From Nocardia mikamii NBRC 108933 (GTDB taxonomy: Bacteria > Actinomycetota > Actinomycetes > Mycobacteriales > Mycobacteriaceae), in the NCBI RefSeq assembly GCF_001613505.1, contig NZ_BDCM01000013.1, positions 434,001-498,000 on the forward strand: DNA of 64,000 bases, in the 5' to 3' direction. The notes under the pieces were generated by a model. It was not told the origin of the DNA. It did no database searches and was given only the letters and a program-made list of their open reading frames with translations. This document shows positions 43,457 through 51,338 of the stretch, piece after piece (positions within the stretch are counted from its first letter, which is position 1; the number at the start of each line of letters is the position of its first letter). The translations under genes were made by a program, and so were the position numbers.

Positions 43457-44176
43457 TCAGTCCACCTCGTCCAGCGCCGACAGCGCTGCGCTCGCCGCGA
43501 GCCCGGCCAGGCAGCCGGGGAAACAGTCACGGTGGATCTCCCACAAGCGGCGAGCGCAGTCTCGTTCGAGGTGAGTGGGCTCCCAGGTGCAGTCGTTCAA
43601 CGGTGGCGGTGCTACGGCATATGGTTCCGTCCTTCCGGCGAGCCACAACCGCGGTGGCGCGACGGTGGCCAGATCGAAATCGGCGCTCACACGTTCGGGC
43701 CGATCGTCGACATGGGCCAGGTCGTAGACGAGGACGGCCGACGCGTCCATCCCCGACGCGATCGCGAGGATGTCGCCGATCGGGTCTCGAGCACCCTCGG
43801 GTGGACGCAGCGTGCACAGCCAGCGAAACCCGAGATGGTGAGCAAGACATTGGATTTCGATGTCGTGTCGCGCGGTGTCGGGCCCCGAGATCTCGGTGCG
43901 TACCAACCCGACAGCCTTGCTGCGCGCCACCGACATGACCGCCAGCGCACCGGCGACATCCCGCAGAGCCGCAATCGATTCCGTCGCTTCCCTGGCGGGA
44001 TTCGGGCCCTCCATGTCCAGGTCCTTCACGATGGATGTTCGAACCGTGGCTCGGCTGGCCCGGCCAGGAAGACGGGGGCGAGGGCGCTCCTCGGGAGCGG
44101 ATTGCGCGCCGTGATCGGGCAAGGCGGCGACGGGTTCTTCGGATGACCGCGCGCGCATGGCACTCGTATTTCTCAT
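43457..44176 (-). CDS. Unknown protein, possibly a degenerate resolvase-fold protein (239 aa)
   Basis: Follows the 115-aa gene by ATGA overlap. The middle region (KAVGLVRTEISGPDTARHDI, then EIQCLAHHLGFRWLCTLRPP and DPIGDILAIASGMDASAVLV) has the alternating pattern of the N-terminal serine-recombinase fold but the catalytic serine/arginine set is not seen. The N-terminal 60 residues are basic and low complexity; the C-terminus is ordinary. Function unknown. It is co-transcribed with the 115-aa gene and divergent from the XRE-DUF397 pair. Confidence 0.5.
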   Translation of the reverse strand: MRNTSAMRARSSEEPVAALPDHGAQSAPEERPRPRLPGRASRATVRTSIVKDLDMEGPNPAREATESIAALRDVAGALAVMSVARSKAVGLVRTEISGPDTARHDIEIQCLAHHLGFRWLCTLRPPEGARDPIGDILAIASGMDASAVLVYDLAHVDDRPERVSADFDLATVAPPRLWLAGRTEPYAVAPPPLNDCTWEPTHLERDCARRLWEIHRDCFPGCLAGLAASAALSALDEVD

Positions 44177-44520
44177 CGAGGGTTCTCCCCTCCGGTCACC
44201 GGTGAGCAACCGGCCGAAGCCGCAATGTCCGCCCAGAAGTCGCGCTTGACGTTGTCCCACAATAGATTCCACTTCGGATGTAATTCCCGAGCCTGAGCCA
44301 GATCCGTACCGGGCGCGAACCGCCAGACCCGTTCCGGAGTTGCGCCGGCGTCGACTACGGCCGATATCTCGACGCGGCCCCGCGGGTCCCGGGTCGATCG
44401 CCATACCGCACGCAACCCCTCGGCCTCGGTGATACGCTCACCGACTGCCGCGTGATCCTCTCCGCGTATGCGCGCCAACGGGTTTGCCTGCCCAGGCCGT
44501 TCCACTCGATCTGCTGTCAT
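44173..44520 (-). CDS. Unknown protein upstream of resolvase-like gene (115 aa)
   Basis: Soluble protein with no recognised domain (LRAVWRSTRDPRGRVEISAV; WRFAPGTDLAQARELHPKWN; DFWADIAASAGCSPVTGG). ATG 44520; an adjacent GTG 44523 is possible. Its stop overlaps the ATG of the 239-aa gene. Two tryptophans and a glycine-proline turn suggest a compact beta-rich domain. It diverges from the XRE regulator across about 215 bp. Confidence 0.55.
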   Translation of the reverse strand: MTADRVERPGQANPLARIRGEDHAAVGERITEAEGLRAVWRSTRDPRGRVEISAVVDAGATPERVWRFAPGTDLAQARELHPKWNLLWDNVKRDFWADIAASAGCSPVTGGENPR

Positions 44521-44632
44521 CACTGGCGATGCCTTGGTTCGATGGGAGGGGCCGACGACGGCTGTTCAGCACGCCCCGCCCCAGATGCAGTCCCAGCACA
44601 GCGAATTCGTCGAGAACCGACAAGCAAGTGTG

Positions 44633-44726
44633 GATAATCCGTTGGGATTCATCAGAAGTCCAAGCTCGTCGTCCCAGAACCCCGCGGTGTCCATCCAGAA
44701 CCCCGGACCGCCGCATCCAAAGGAGG
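44633..44726 (+). promoter_or_regulatory. Promoter, direct repeats and RBS of the XRE gene
   Basis: GATAAT (44633-44638) is a good -10. CCAGAACCCCG occurs at 44674-44684 and again at 44695-44705, 21 bp apart (two helical turns). AAAGGAGG (44719-44726) is a strong ribosome site. The repeats lie in the leader and could bind the regulator itself. Confidence 0.5.
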
Positions 44727-44735
44727 CAGCTCGTC

Positions 44736-45614
44736 ATGGTGGATATCAGTTCGACACTCCCCCGCCGTCAACTCGGCCGGTATCTACGGGAGCTCCGTCA
44801 GGGGTCCGGCCTGACGATCGCGGAGCTCGCGCGCCGCATCGAACGCGGCGCCACCACGGTCCAGCGGCTGGAGACCGGCACCGCCGACCGGATCCGGCTG
44901 TGGGACGTCGACGCGATCTGCCAAGTCTGCGGCGCGGACGACACGACCACCGAAGCGCTCAAAGGCCTTGCGCAGCAGGGAAACAGCAAGAGCTGGTGGC
45001 ATCAGTACGGGGATCTGATCCCGGTCAGCTTCGATGTCTACATGGGCTTGGAAGCGGCGGCCGCGAAGCTGATCTCATTCCAAGAACTCATACCCGGTCT
45101 GCTTCAGACACCTGACTACGCGCGAACCGTCACCCGGCAGGCACATCCGTTGGAGTCGGACGGCGAAATTGCCCGCCGGGTCGAGATGCGGGTGCGACGC
45201 CAGGTGCTGCTGACCAAGAAGTCGGATCCCGTACCGGCCGACATCATCCTCGACGAGTCGGCGCTGCAACGGATCATCGGAAACCGGCGAATCATGGACG
45301 CACAACTGCGCTACCTCGCCGATGCCGGAACTCGACCGAACATCCGACTCCGAGTCCTGCCGTTCGCCGCCGGCCTCCCGCTGGGCGACTTGACCGGCCC
45401 TTTCACCATCCTGAGTTTCGGGGAGTCCGGGGACGGCCGGCCGGCCGAACCTCCCGTCGTATACGCCGAGGGCTACACGGGAGCCATGTACTTCGACGAT
45501 GCGGATATCGTGCGTCGGTATCACCGCGCGCACGCTGCACTCGGACAGGTAGCGTTGGATGAGCAGGACAGCAGGAAATTGCTGCGGGACAAGGCAAGGG
45601 AGTTCGCGAAGTGA
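44736..45614 (+). CDS. XRE-family regulator with DUF5753 (292 aa)
   Basis: HTH (LGRYLRELRQGSGLTIAELARRIERGATTVQRLETGTADRI) at residues about 10-55, then the effector domain of Scr1/DUF5753 type (YMGLEAAAAKLISFQELIPGLLQTPDYARTV ... LRVLPFAAGLPLGDLTGPFTIL). Partner of DUF397 proteins in WhiJ-like cassettes of actinobacteria, which control developmental or secondary-metabolic genes. Ribosome site is near-perfect. The stop overlaps the start of the DUF397 gene. Confidence 0.9.
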   Translation: MVDISSTLPRRQLGRYLRELRQGSGLTIAELARRIERGATTVQRLETGTADRIRLWDVDAICQVCGADDTTTEALKGLAQQGNSKSWWHQYGDLIPVSFDVYMGLEAAAAKLISFQELIPGLLQTPDYARTVTRQAHPLESDGEIARRVEMRVRRQVLLTKKSDPVPADIILDESALQRIIGNRRIMDAQLRYLADAGTRPNIRLRVLPFAAGLPLGDLTGPFTILSFGESGDGRPAEPPVVYAEGYTGAMYFDDADIVRRYHRAHAALGQVALDEQDSRKLLRDKAREFAK

Positions 45615-45823
45615 GCGCTGATCTATCCATGGCTCGCTGGTTCAAGAGCAGCCACAGCGGCGGCAGCCAGGACTGTGTCGAAGTAGCCTTCCTCCCCGAC
45701 GGCAAGGTCGGGGTGCGCGACTCGAAGAACCCGACAGGACCCGCACTCGCCTTCGCTCCGGCGGACTGGGATGCCTTCACCGCAGCCGTCAAGCTCGGCG
45801 GGCTCATCGCTCCGACCGCATAG
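45611..45823 (+). CDS. DUF397 protein (70 aa)
   Basis: Short DUF397 protein: WFKSSHSGGSQDCVEVAFLP, then GKVGVRDSKNPTGPALAFAP and a final DWDAFTAAVKLG. Starts GTG overlapping the XRE stop (GTGA), so the two are co-translated. In WhiJ-type pairs the small protein acts as antagonist or co-factor of the XRE regulator. A hairpin terminator lies 50 bp downstream. Confidence 0.92.
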   Translation: MSADLSMARWFKSSHSGGSQDCVEVAFLPDGKVGVRDSKNPTGPALAFAPADWDAFTAAVKLGGLIAPTA

Positions 45824-45872
45824 CGGCCCCGCCGCGCACATTCGCAATCATGCCGCCCGGCGACGAATCGCC

Positions 45873-45907
45873 ACGCGTTTCGTAGGACACGAGCCTGCGA
45901 AACGCGT
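45873..45907 (+). terminator. Terminator hairpin of XRE-DUF397 operon
   Basis: 14-bp stem ACGCGTTTCGTAGG / CCTGCGAAACGCGT with one U-G pair and a 7-nt loop (45887-45893). It is nearly bidirectional in strength. Confidence 0.75.
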
Positions 45908-45997
45908 GCTGGCACCTTCAAGAACCGGCCGGTGCTTGGCGGGTAAGCACCGAAGCCGACGTGTTCCTCCGGCCCGCTAATTGCCGTGCTGCACCGC

Positions 45998-46104
45998 GCC
46001 AACTACATGCTGCCCGGAGCCTGGTCTCCCGGCGCGCCGCCGGTGCGGTGACCATCACCCTCCCGTTCCCGATCAGTATTCCCTGGTCCGGCCCGGAGTT
46101 CTGA
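45998..46104 (+). pseudogene. Decayed protein tail, copy 2
   Basis: Reads ANYMLPGAWSPGAP in one frame, then after a frame change AVTITLPFPISIPWSGPEF with a TGA at 46102. It matches copy 1 at 38427-38529 in both pattern and many bases (CCAACTAC; TGGTCTCCCG; CCCGTTCCC). No upstream start. A relic of a shared gene family. Confidence 0.4.
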
Positions 46105-46131
46105 GCCGAATGCGGGCGGACGCGGGACCGA

Positions 46132-46467
46132 CTATCCCTCGGGATAGAAGAGGAACAGGGTGCACCCCGTCTCGCTCGCCGGAACGTGCCAGCTTCCCGC
46201 CGGGGCATGGATGAAGGTGCCCGCCGGGTAATCTCGCGCGCCGTCGTTGAACGTGCCGGTCAGGACGTAGACCTCCTCGGGCCCGGGTTCGTGCACGTCG
46301 CGGCGAGGCCAAGACGTGCCGGGGTCCATTTCCAGCACGTGGGCGTGGGCGCCGTTGTCGCCCTTCCACAGGTGGCGTAGGCGGATGCCGGGGAAGAGTT
46401 CGCGGCTCGGAGCGTCGGCGACGGAGGTCCAGGTGTAGCCGGGCTGGGCGAGGATCTCGAGGTTCAT
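46132..46467 (-). CDS. Cupin-domain protein (111 aa)
   Basis: Small cupin barrel with metal residues in HAHVLEMDPGTSWPRRDVHEPGPEEVYVLTGTF and HAPAGSWHVP. ATG 46467 is preferred; an in-frame ATG at 46545 overlaps the start of the divergent regulator. It diverges from the GlxA-type regulator, which likely controls it. Substrate unknown; ChrR-like anti-oxidant or dioxygenase roles are options. Confidence 0.78.
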   Translation of the reverse strand: MNLEILAQPGYTWTSVADAPSRELFPGIRLRHLWKGDNGAHAHVLEMDPGTSWPRRDVHEPGPEEVYVLTGTFNDGARDYPAGTFIHAPAGSWHVPASETGCTLFLFYPEG

Positions 46468-46539
46468 ATCTGCCACGGTGCCGGATTTCGACGCGGTCCC
46501 GACAGTGTCTGAGATGACGTCGAGGGGTACATTCTTGCC

Positions 46540-47490
46540 ATGCATCGTGTGGTGGCGTTGGTGCGGCCGGTGCAGTCGACGTTCGAACTCGGTTGCGCCG
46601 TGGAGGTTTTCGGTACTCAGCGGGACGGCGTGCCGCAGTACTACGAGTTCGAGGTGTGTACGGAGGCCCCGGGGGCGGTGCCCACGACTGCGGGTTATGC
46701 GATATCGGTGACGCGGGGATTGGCGGCCCTGGACTCGGCGGACACCGTGATCATTCCGGGGTGGCTACCGGTGGAGACGCCATTGCCGGGCGCCGTACGG
46801 CGGGCGCTGATTCGCGCGCACGGCCGTGGGGCGCGGCTGGTGACGATCTGTTCCGGAGTGTTCGCGTTGGCGCGGACCGGGCTGTTGGACGGGCGTTCGG
46901 CCACGACCCATTGGGCGCGGGCCGGGCAATTGGCGCGGGAGTTTCCGCAGGTTCGGGTGGAGCCGGATCGGCTGTATGTGGACCACGGCGATGTGGCGAC
47001 GAGTGCGGGGGCGGGTGCGGGAATCGACTTGTGCCTGCATCTGGTGCGCACGGATCACGGTGCCGCGCATGCCGCACTCATCGCGCGGCACATGGTCATG
47101 CCGCCGCATCGGGATGGCGGTCAGGTTCAGTACGCGCCGCCGTCGCCGGTCGAGGACGGATTCGACGGTTTGCTGGAATGGGCCGAGGCGCGGCTCCAGA
47201 CATCGTTGTCGGTGGCCGATATGGCCGCGCACCTCAACGTCTCACCCCGTACGCTGGCGCGCCGGTTCGCCGATCAGGTCGGCACCAGCCCCGGCGGATG
47301 GTTGCTGGAGCGACGGGTAGCGCGGGCACGAGTTCTGTTGGAGGACACGGACTTACCGGTCGATGCCGTCGCCGTCCGGGTGGGGCTGGGCTCGGCGGTC
47401 AATCTGCGTCGCCGCTTCCGCGACCAGGTCGGCACCACGCCGGGTGCGTATCGGCGCGCGTTCCGCACACCGGCCGTAGTAAAAACGTAG
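46540..47490 (+). CDS. GlxA-family regulator, DJ-1/PfpI + AraC (316 aa)
   Basis: N-terminal DJ-1/PfpI domain (VVALVRPVQSTFELGCAVEVFG; GARLVTICSGVFALARTGLL) and AraC HTH (MAAHLNVSPRTLARRFADQV; AVAVRVGLGSAVNLRRRFRDQV). A second copy of the type at 25197. TACATT (46528-46533) is a -10 ending 6 nt before the ATG, so leaderless. Regulator of the divergent cupin gene. Confidence 0.9.
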   Translation: MHRVVALVRPVQSTFELGCAVEVFGTQRDGVPQYYEFEVCTEAPGAVPTTAGYAISVTRGLAALDSADTVIIPGWLPVETPLPGAVRRALIRAHGRGARLVTICSGVFALARTGLLDGRSATTHWARAGQLAREFPQVRVEPDRLYVDHGDVATSAGAGAGIDLCLHLVRTDHGAAHAALIARHMVMPPHRDGGQVQYAPPSPVEDGFDGLLEWAEARLQTSLSVADMAAHLNVSPRTLARRFADQVGTSPGGWLLERRVARARVLLEDTDLPVDAVAVRVGLGSAVNLRRRFRDQVGTTPGAYRRAFRTPAVVKT

Positions 47491-47834
47491 ATATTGCCGC
47501 CGAGAGGAGCCGGCTCCGACGGTTCGTCGTGAATCGAGAAGTTCCGCAACGGTCCACCGCGAAGCCAGAGAAGCTGGAGCGCTCTGGACTCCGCTGGCCG
47601 GTTTCGTCTCCCCGCAGATCGGTTCGGTGAGCGCGCCCGGCAGCAAGGACGCACGCGGGTTCCACCCGTGGGGTGATGTCGTCGGAGAATCGGGTGTTGA
47701 GCTCACCGTAGGTCACGTGATCACACGCCGTACGCGCATCGGCGAGTCTTTGGGCCAGCGGGGTCCGCATGGTTCGCTCACCGGCCGGCGCGGCCGCGAT
47801 GATCGCCACAACCCACCTGCGCGTTGGCTCGCAT
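47491..47834. other. Intergenic, no supported gene
   Basis: About 345 bp between GlxA regulator and the P450 terminator. A minus-strand stretch starting MRTPLAQRLADARTACDHVT has gene-like codons for 40 residues but then loses sense; it might be a decayed start. No RNA gene seen. Confidence 0.4.
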
Positions 47835-47870
47835 AAAAGATGGCCCCGTCCCGCCTGGGTCGAGGCCATC
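47835..47870 (-). terminator. Intrinsic terminator of the P450 operon
   Basis: On the minus strand GATGGCC (47870-47864) pairs with GGCCATC (47845-47839) and is followed by a TTTTA run (47838-47834). One of the few classic T-run terminators in the window, directly after the CYP154 stop. Confidence 0.75.
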
Positions 47871-47882
47871 CTTCGGCTCCGA

Positions 47883-49136
47883 TCAGAATTCGCGCGCCAT
47901 CCGGTAGACCGGAATTTCGCGATGCCCATTGGTGACAATGCTCGGAATCGGCTTCAGCTCCGCAGCATCCACCGCGAGTTCCAATTCGGGAAAGCGCGAG
48001 AACAATGCAGGAAGCGCTATCGCCGCCTCCAACCGCGCCAGCGGCGCCCCCAGACAATGATGCACCCCGTACCCGAACGCGAGGTGTTCCTTCGACCGCC
48101 GCCCGGCATCGAACACATCGGTATTGTCGCCGTGCACTTTTCGATCCCGGCCCGCACCCGCCAAGGACGCGATGATCACGTCACCCCGGTTGATCCGCAC
48201 ACCCGGAAAATCGGAATCTCCGGCGATGTCGATGTCCTCCACCGCGAAACGCATCGGCATATGCGCCAGCGGGGCGTTCCACCGGAGACCTTCTTCGATC
48301 ACCTCGGACCACGGCGTTTGTTCCGCGATGGCCGCCTTCCGTTGTTCGGGATGAGTAAGGAGACCAATGATGCTGTGGTCCAACAGATTCGCGGTGGTCT
48401 CATGCCCGGCCGTGATGATCAGGAGCAGTGTGTCGCGCAGCTCCTGTTCGTCGAGCCGCGATCCGTCCGCGTCGTCGTGTGCGTTCATCAGCACGCTCGT
48501 GAGGTCGTCGCCGGGATTGTCCCGCTTGTACTGCAGAAGCTGGTCCATGAGGACGAACAGCGCGCCGAAATGCGCACCGACTTCGGCGGGGTCGAGGCTG
48601 GTATCGAGGATTCCGTCCGCGTGAACGCGTAGTTGCTCATCCATCCCGGCCGGAACACCCATCAGTTCGCCGATGACGCGAATCGGCAACTCGGTGGCGA
48701 AACCGGCCCGCAGATCGATGATTTCGCTGTCGGAGCCGGCGGACAACTCGTCGAGCAGTTCGGTGACGAACGCTTCGATCCGCGGCCGAAGTGCCTGGGT
48801 GCGCTTGTTCGTGAACGCCGGCGCGACGAGTTTGCGCAGCCGCTGATGCTGCTCGCCGTAGGTGGTGAGCATATTTCTCGCCGCCACCCACGGAAACATC
48901 ACCCAGTCGGGACCGATCTCGCCGTCGATGAACCGCGGCCAGTGCTGATGTGCGTCCTTGGAGACACGCGGATCGGTGAGCAGTTGCCTGAGGACGGCGG
49001 CGTCGGTGACCGACCAGGCCGGCACGCCGCCGGGAAGCACCACCTCGGTCACCGGGCCGCGAGCACGGATGCGGGTCAGCTCGCCCTGGATGTCGGCGGC
49101 GCTGGGGTCCAGTACCAGCGGCTGAGTATCTGTCAT
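47883..49136 (-). CDS. CYP154-like cytochrome P450 (417 aa)
   Basis: Complete motif set: I-helix TAGHETTAN, K-helix EEGLRW (ExxR), heme loop FGYGVHHCLGAPLARLE. The N-terminal third (DIQGELTRIRARGPVTEVVLPGG; LLTDPRVSKDAHQHWPRFI; GEIGPDWVMFPWVAARNMLT) looks like CYP154, a family of macrolide/steroid hydroxylases. Second gene of a two-P450 operon: GGAGGG lies in the 13-bp gap after the CYP157-like gene. The pair order CYP157-CYP154 is that of Streptomyces conservons. Confidence 0.85.
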   Translation of the reverse strand: MTDTQPLVLDPSAADIQGELTRIRARGPVTEVVLPGGVPAWSVTDAAVLRQLLTDPRVSKDAHQHWPRFIDGEIGPDWVMFPWVAARNMLTTYGEQHQRLRKLVAPAFTNKRTQALRPRIEAFVTELLDELSAGSDSEIIDLRAGFATELPIRVIGELMGVPAGMDEQLRVHADGILDTSLDPAEVGAHFGALFVLMDQLLQYKRDNPGDDLTSVLMNAHDDADGSRLDEQELRDTLLLIITAGHETTANLLDHSIIGLLTHPEQRKAAIAEQTPWSEVIEEGLRWNAPLAHMPMRFAVEDIDIAGDSDFPGVRINRGDVIIASLAGAGRDRKVHGDNTDVFDAGRRSKEHLAFGYGVHHCLGAPLARLEAAIALPALFSRFPELELAVDAAELKPIPSIVTNGHREIPVYRMAREF

Positions 49137-49149
49137 CGGAGACCCTCCA

Positions 49150-50403
49150 TCAGGTGAGACGCATTGGCGGGCATGCGGGAAACACCACCGGCAGGGCTGC
49201 CAAGGCGCGGTGAAACTGCCCGGTCCTCCAACTTAGTTGCCGCGCAGGAACTTCCGGGCGAATATCCGGAAGCGCGTCGAGCAGCAGATCGATGGCCTGC
49301 CGGGCGATCGTCTGTGCGAGGGGCTGCGCCGGGCACGAGTGCGGGCCGACTCCCCACGCCAGATGAGACCGGTTTCCGCGCCGGTCCCCGCCGACGATGT
49401 GCGGATCGGTGTTGCATGCCGCCAAGCTGACGACGACCGGCTGATCGGCCGGCAACCACACGTCGCCGATGAGTTGCGGTTGTCGCGGATACGTCATGCA
49501 GAAATTGGCCAGCGGCGGATCCGCGAACAGGACCTCGTCGATGGCATCGCGGGTGTCCATGGCACCGCTGAGCACGTTACCGCCGTACTCTTCGTCGGCC
49601 ATCAACAGCAGCAGAGTGTTCAGGATCAGATTGCAGGTCGGCTCCGTGCCTGCCGAGAACAGCAACGCGGCCTGGTTCACCATCTCCATGGGGTCCAGGC
49701 CGTCCGGGTGGGTCAGCAGCCGCGAGGTGAGATCGTCGCCGGGGCGCTCGCGCTTCTGCTCGACCACCCCGAGCAGCGCCTCGATGAACCGCTGCTGACC
49801 TTCTTCGGCGCCGACCCCGTCCAGCATCGCGGCCATGCCCTGGTAGGCCGCCGATGCGGCGTCTTCGGGAAAGCCCATCAGCTCACTGAGAACCCGAAAG
49901 GTGAGCGGGAAGGCGTAATCCATTCGGAGATCAGCGGTGCCGCGCTCGCAGAAGGAGTTGACGAGAGCGTCGGCGGCGCGTGCGACCGCGCCGTGGACCT
50001 TGTGCAGGTTGACGGTGTCCAGCGCGTCGGTGATCGTGCGCCGGTAACGGGCGTGTTCCGCGCCCGCGGTGCGCAGGGCGTTCTGCCGATAGCCGAGCAT
50101 CGGCGTCACCGGGCAGTCCGCCGGTGCGTTCTTCTCCCACCGGCGCGGATCGGCGGGAAAGCGGGCCTCGTCGTTCAAAATCTGCAGTGCCGCTTGATAT
50201 CCGATCACCAGAGTGGCCGGCACCCCGGGCGCCAGCTCGATCGGTACCAGCGGCCCACGGCGGCGCATGGATTCGTAGGCGCGGTGCGGGTCCGCGGCGA
50301 AGTCGGTGGAATCGAGCCGGATCTGCGGTTCCGCGGAGCGCGCCGGGGAACCGTGGCCGGACGTCCGGCCGCTGTCAGGCACCGCGTCTGCGTCGTTCAG
50401 CAT
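49150..50403 (-). CDS. CYP157-like cytochrome P450 lacking ExxR (417 aa)
   Basis: Heme loop HLAWGVGPHSCPAQP. K-helix reads DEVLFADPP, with no arginine for ExxR, but the I-helix AGTEPT keeps its threonine. Close paralogue of the orphan at 41915 (same LANFCMTYPRQP and PADQPVVVSLAACN segments). ATG 50403 gives MLNDADAVPDSG. CYP157 proteins are suspected non-classical P450s; here it is the first gene of a CYP157-CYP154 operon. No CvnA-D genes (sensor kinase, roadblock, DUF742, GTPase) are in the window. Confidence 0.82.
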   Translation of the reverse strand: MLNDADAVPDSGRTSGHGSPARSAEPQIRLDSTDFAADPHRAYESMRRRGPLVPIELAPGVPATLVIGYQAALQILNDEARFPADPRRWEKNAPADCPVTPMLGYRQNALRTAGAEHARYRRTITDALDTVNLHKVHGAVARAADALVNSFCERGTADLRMDYAFPLTFRVLSELMGFPEDAASAAYQGMAAMLDGVGAEEGQQRFIEALLGVVEQKRERPGDDLTSRLLTHPDGLDPMEMVNQAALLFSAGTEPTCNLILNTLLLLMADEEYGGNVLSGAMDTRDAIDEVLFADPPLANFCMTYPRQPQLIGDVWLPADQPVVVSLAACNTDPHIVGGDRRGNRSHLAWGVGPHSCPAQPLAQTIARQAIDLLLDALPDIRPEVPARQLSWRTGQFHRALAALPVVFPACPPMRLT

Positions 50404-50575
50404 GAGTCCCCCGCGCGAGATGTTGCGTGTCCTGTCCGACGTCCTGCGAGATTGCCTGCCATTCGTTGTATGGGCACGGCGGACACCCTAGCGGAAACCG
50501 TTGTACTTCAATGTTTTTGACAAAACAGCCAGCGCGGTAGCTTGTTGCGTGCGGGTTGCTGCTCGGCGGCGAGCG

Positions 50576-51310
50576 TTACCGGTCCTCGCTCTGCTCCCGC
50601 ATCAGCTCGGCGAGCCGGTCCCATGCCGGGGATGACGCGCCGGGCTGCGACTGGACCGCCAGCCGGGCAATGGTCGCGTCGTGTTCCGGGACACCGCTCG
50701 CTTCGTTATCTCTGTGCGCGAACCACTCTCGCGTCCGCGCCGCCAACTCGGGTAGCCGCGGATCCTCCGGGGAGCAATCGTAGACGGCGTCGTAGTCGAG
50801 ATAGATGGCGCGGAATGCGGGATCGGTGAGCAGTTCGCGCTTTTCGGCGATCCACGTCTCCGCCGCTGCGGGTGAGGCGGTGTGCATGAGGATCCACCCG
50901 TCACGTTCCAGCCGGATCTGCCGCTCGCTGACGCCGAGTTCACGCAGTTCGTCGAGGTGATCGGCGACGCGCGCGGACACGTAGAGACGTTCTCCGCAGC
51001 GCAAGTGGGTGAGTTGTTCCCGGGTGCGCCGCAACTGCTCGATGCGTTGTTCGAGGTCGTGGTCGATTTCGGTGAGGGCCGCCGCGAGGGCGCCGGGGTC
51101 GGCGTCGAGCAGTTCCTCGACGCGGGCCAGCGGCACCCCGGCGTGGGCCAATGTTCTGATCTTGACCAGATCGATCGCGTGCTGCGCGGTGTAGCGGCGA
51201 TAGCCCGAGGCGTCGCGGTCGGGTTCGGCGAGCAGACCGCGCTGGTGATAGTGGCGCACGGCCTTGACGGTCACTCCCGCGTAGTCCGCGAGCTGTCCGA
51301 TCGTGAGCAT
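50576..51310 (-). CDS. MerR family regulator (244 aa)
   Basis: N-terminal HTH (LTIGQLADYAGVTVKAVRHYHQRGLL) and wing (RDASGYRRY), a long coiled coil, and a C-terminal effector domain of TipAS-like size. It is 28 bp downstream of the serine hydrolase gene and probably co-transcribed from the MerR-type promoter at 52761-52799, so it regulates that operon and itself. Confidence 0.9.
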   Translation of the reverse strand: MLTIGQLADYAGVTVKAVRHYHQRGLLAEPDRDASGYRRYTAQHAIDLVKIRTLAHAGVPLARVEELLDADPGALAAALTEIDHDLEQRIEQLRRTREQLTHLRCGERLYVSARVADHLDELRELGVSERQIRLERDGWILMHTASPAAAETWIAEKRELLTDPAFRAIYLDYDAVYDCSPEDPRLPELAARTREWFAHRDNEASGVPEHDATIARLAVQSQPGASSPAWDRLAELMREQSEDR

Positions 51311-51338
51311 GGGTACATCCTTGCGCGCGCCGGGGCGA

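Noticed and set aside
47399..47938. Minus-strand 179-aa frame containing MRTPLAQRLADARTACDH
   Set aside because: Overlaps the P450 terminator and the GlxA antisense; sense is lost after 40 residues.
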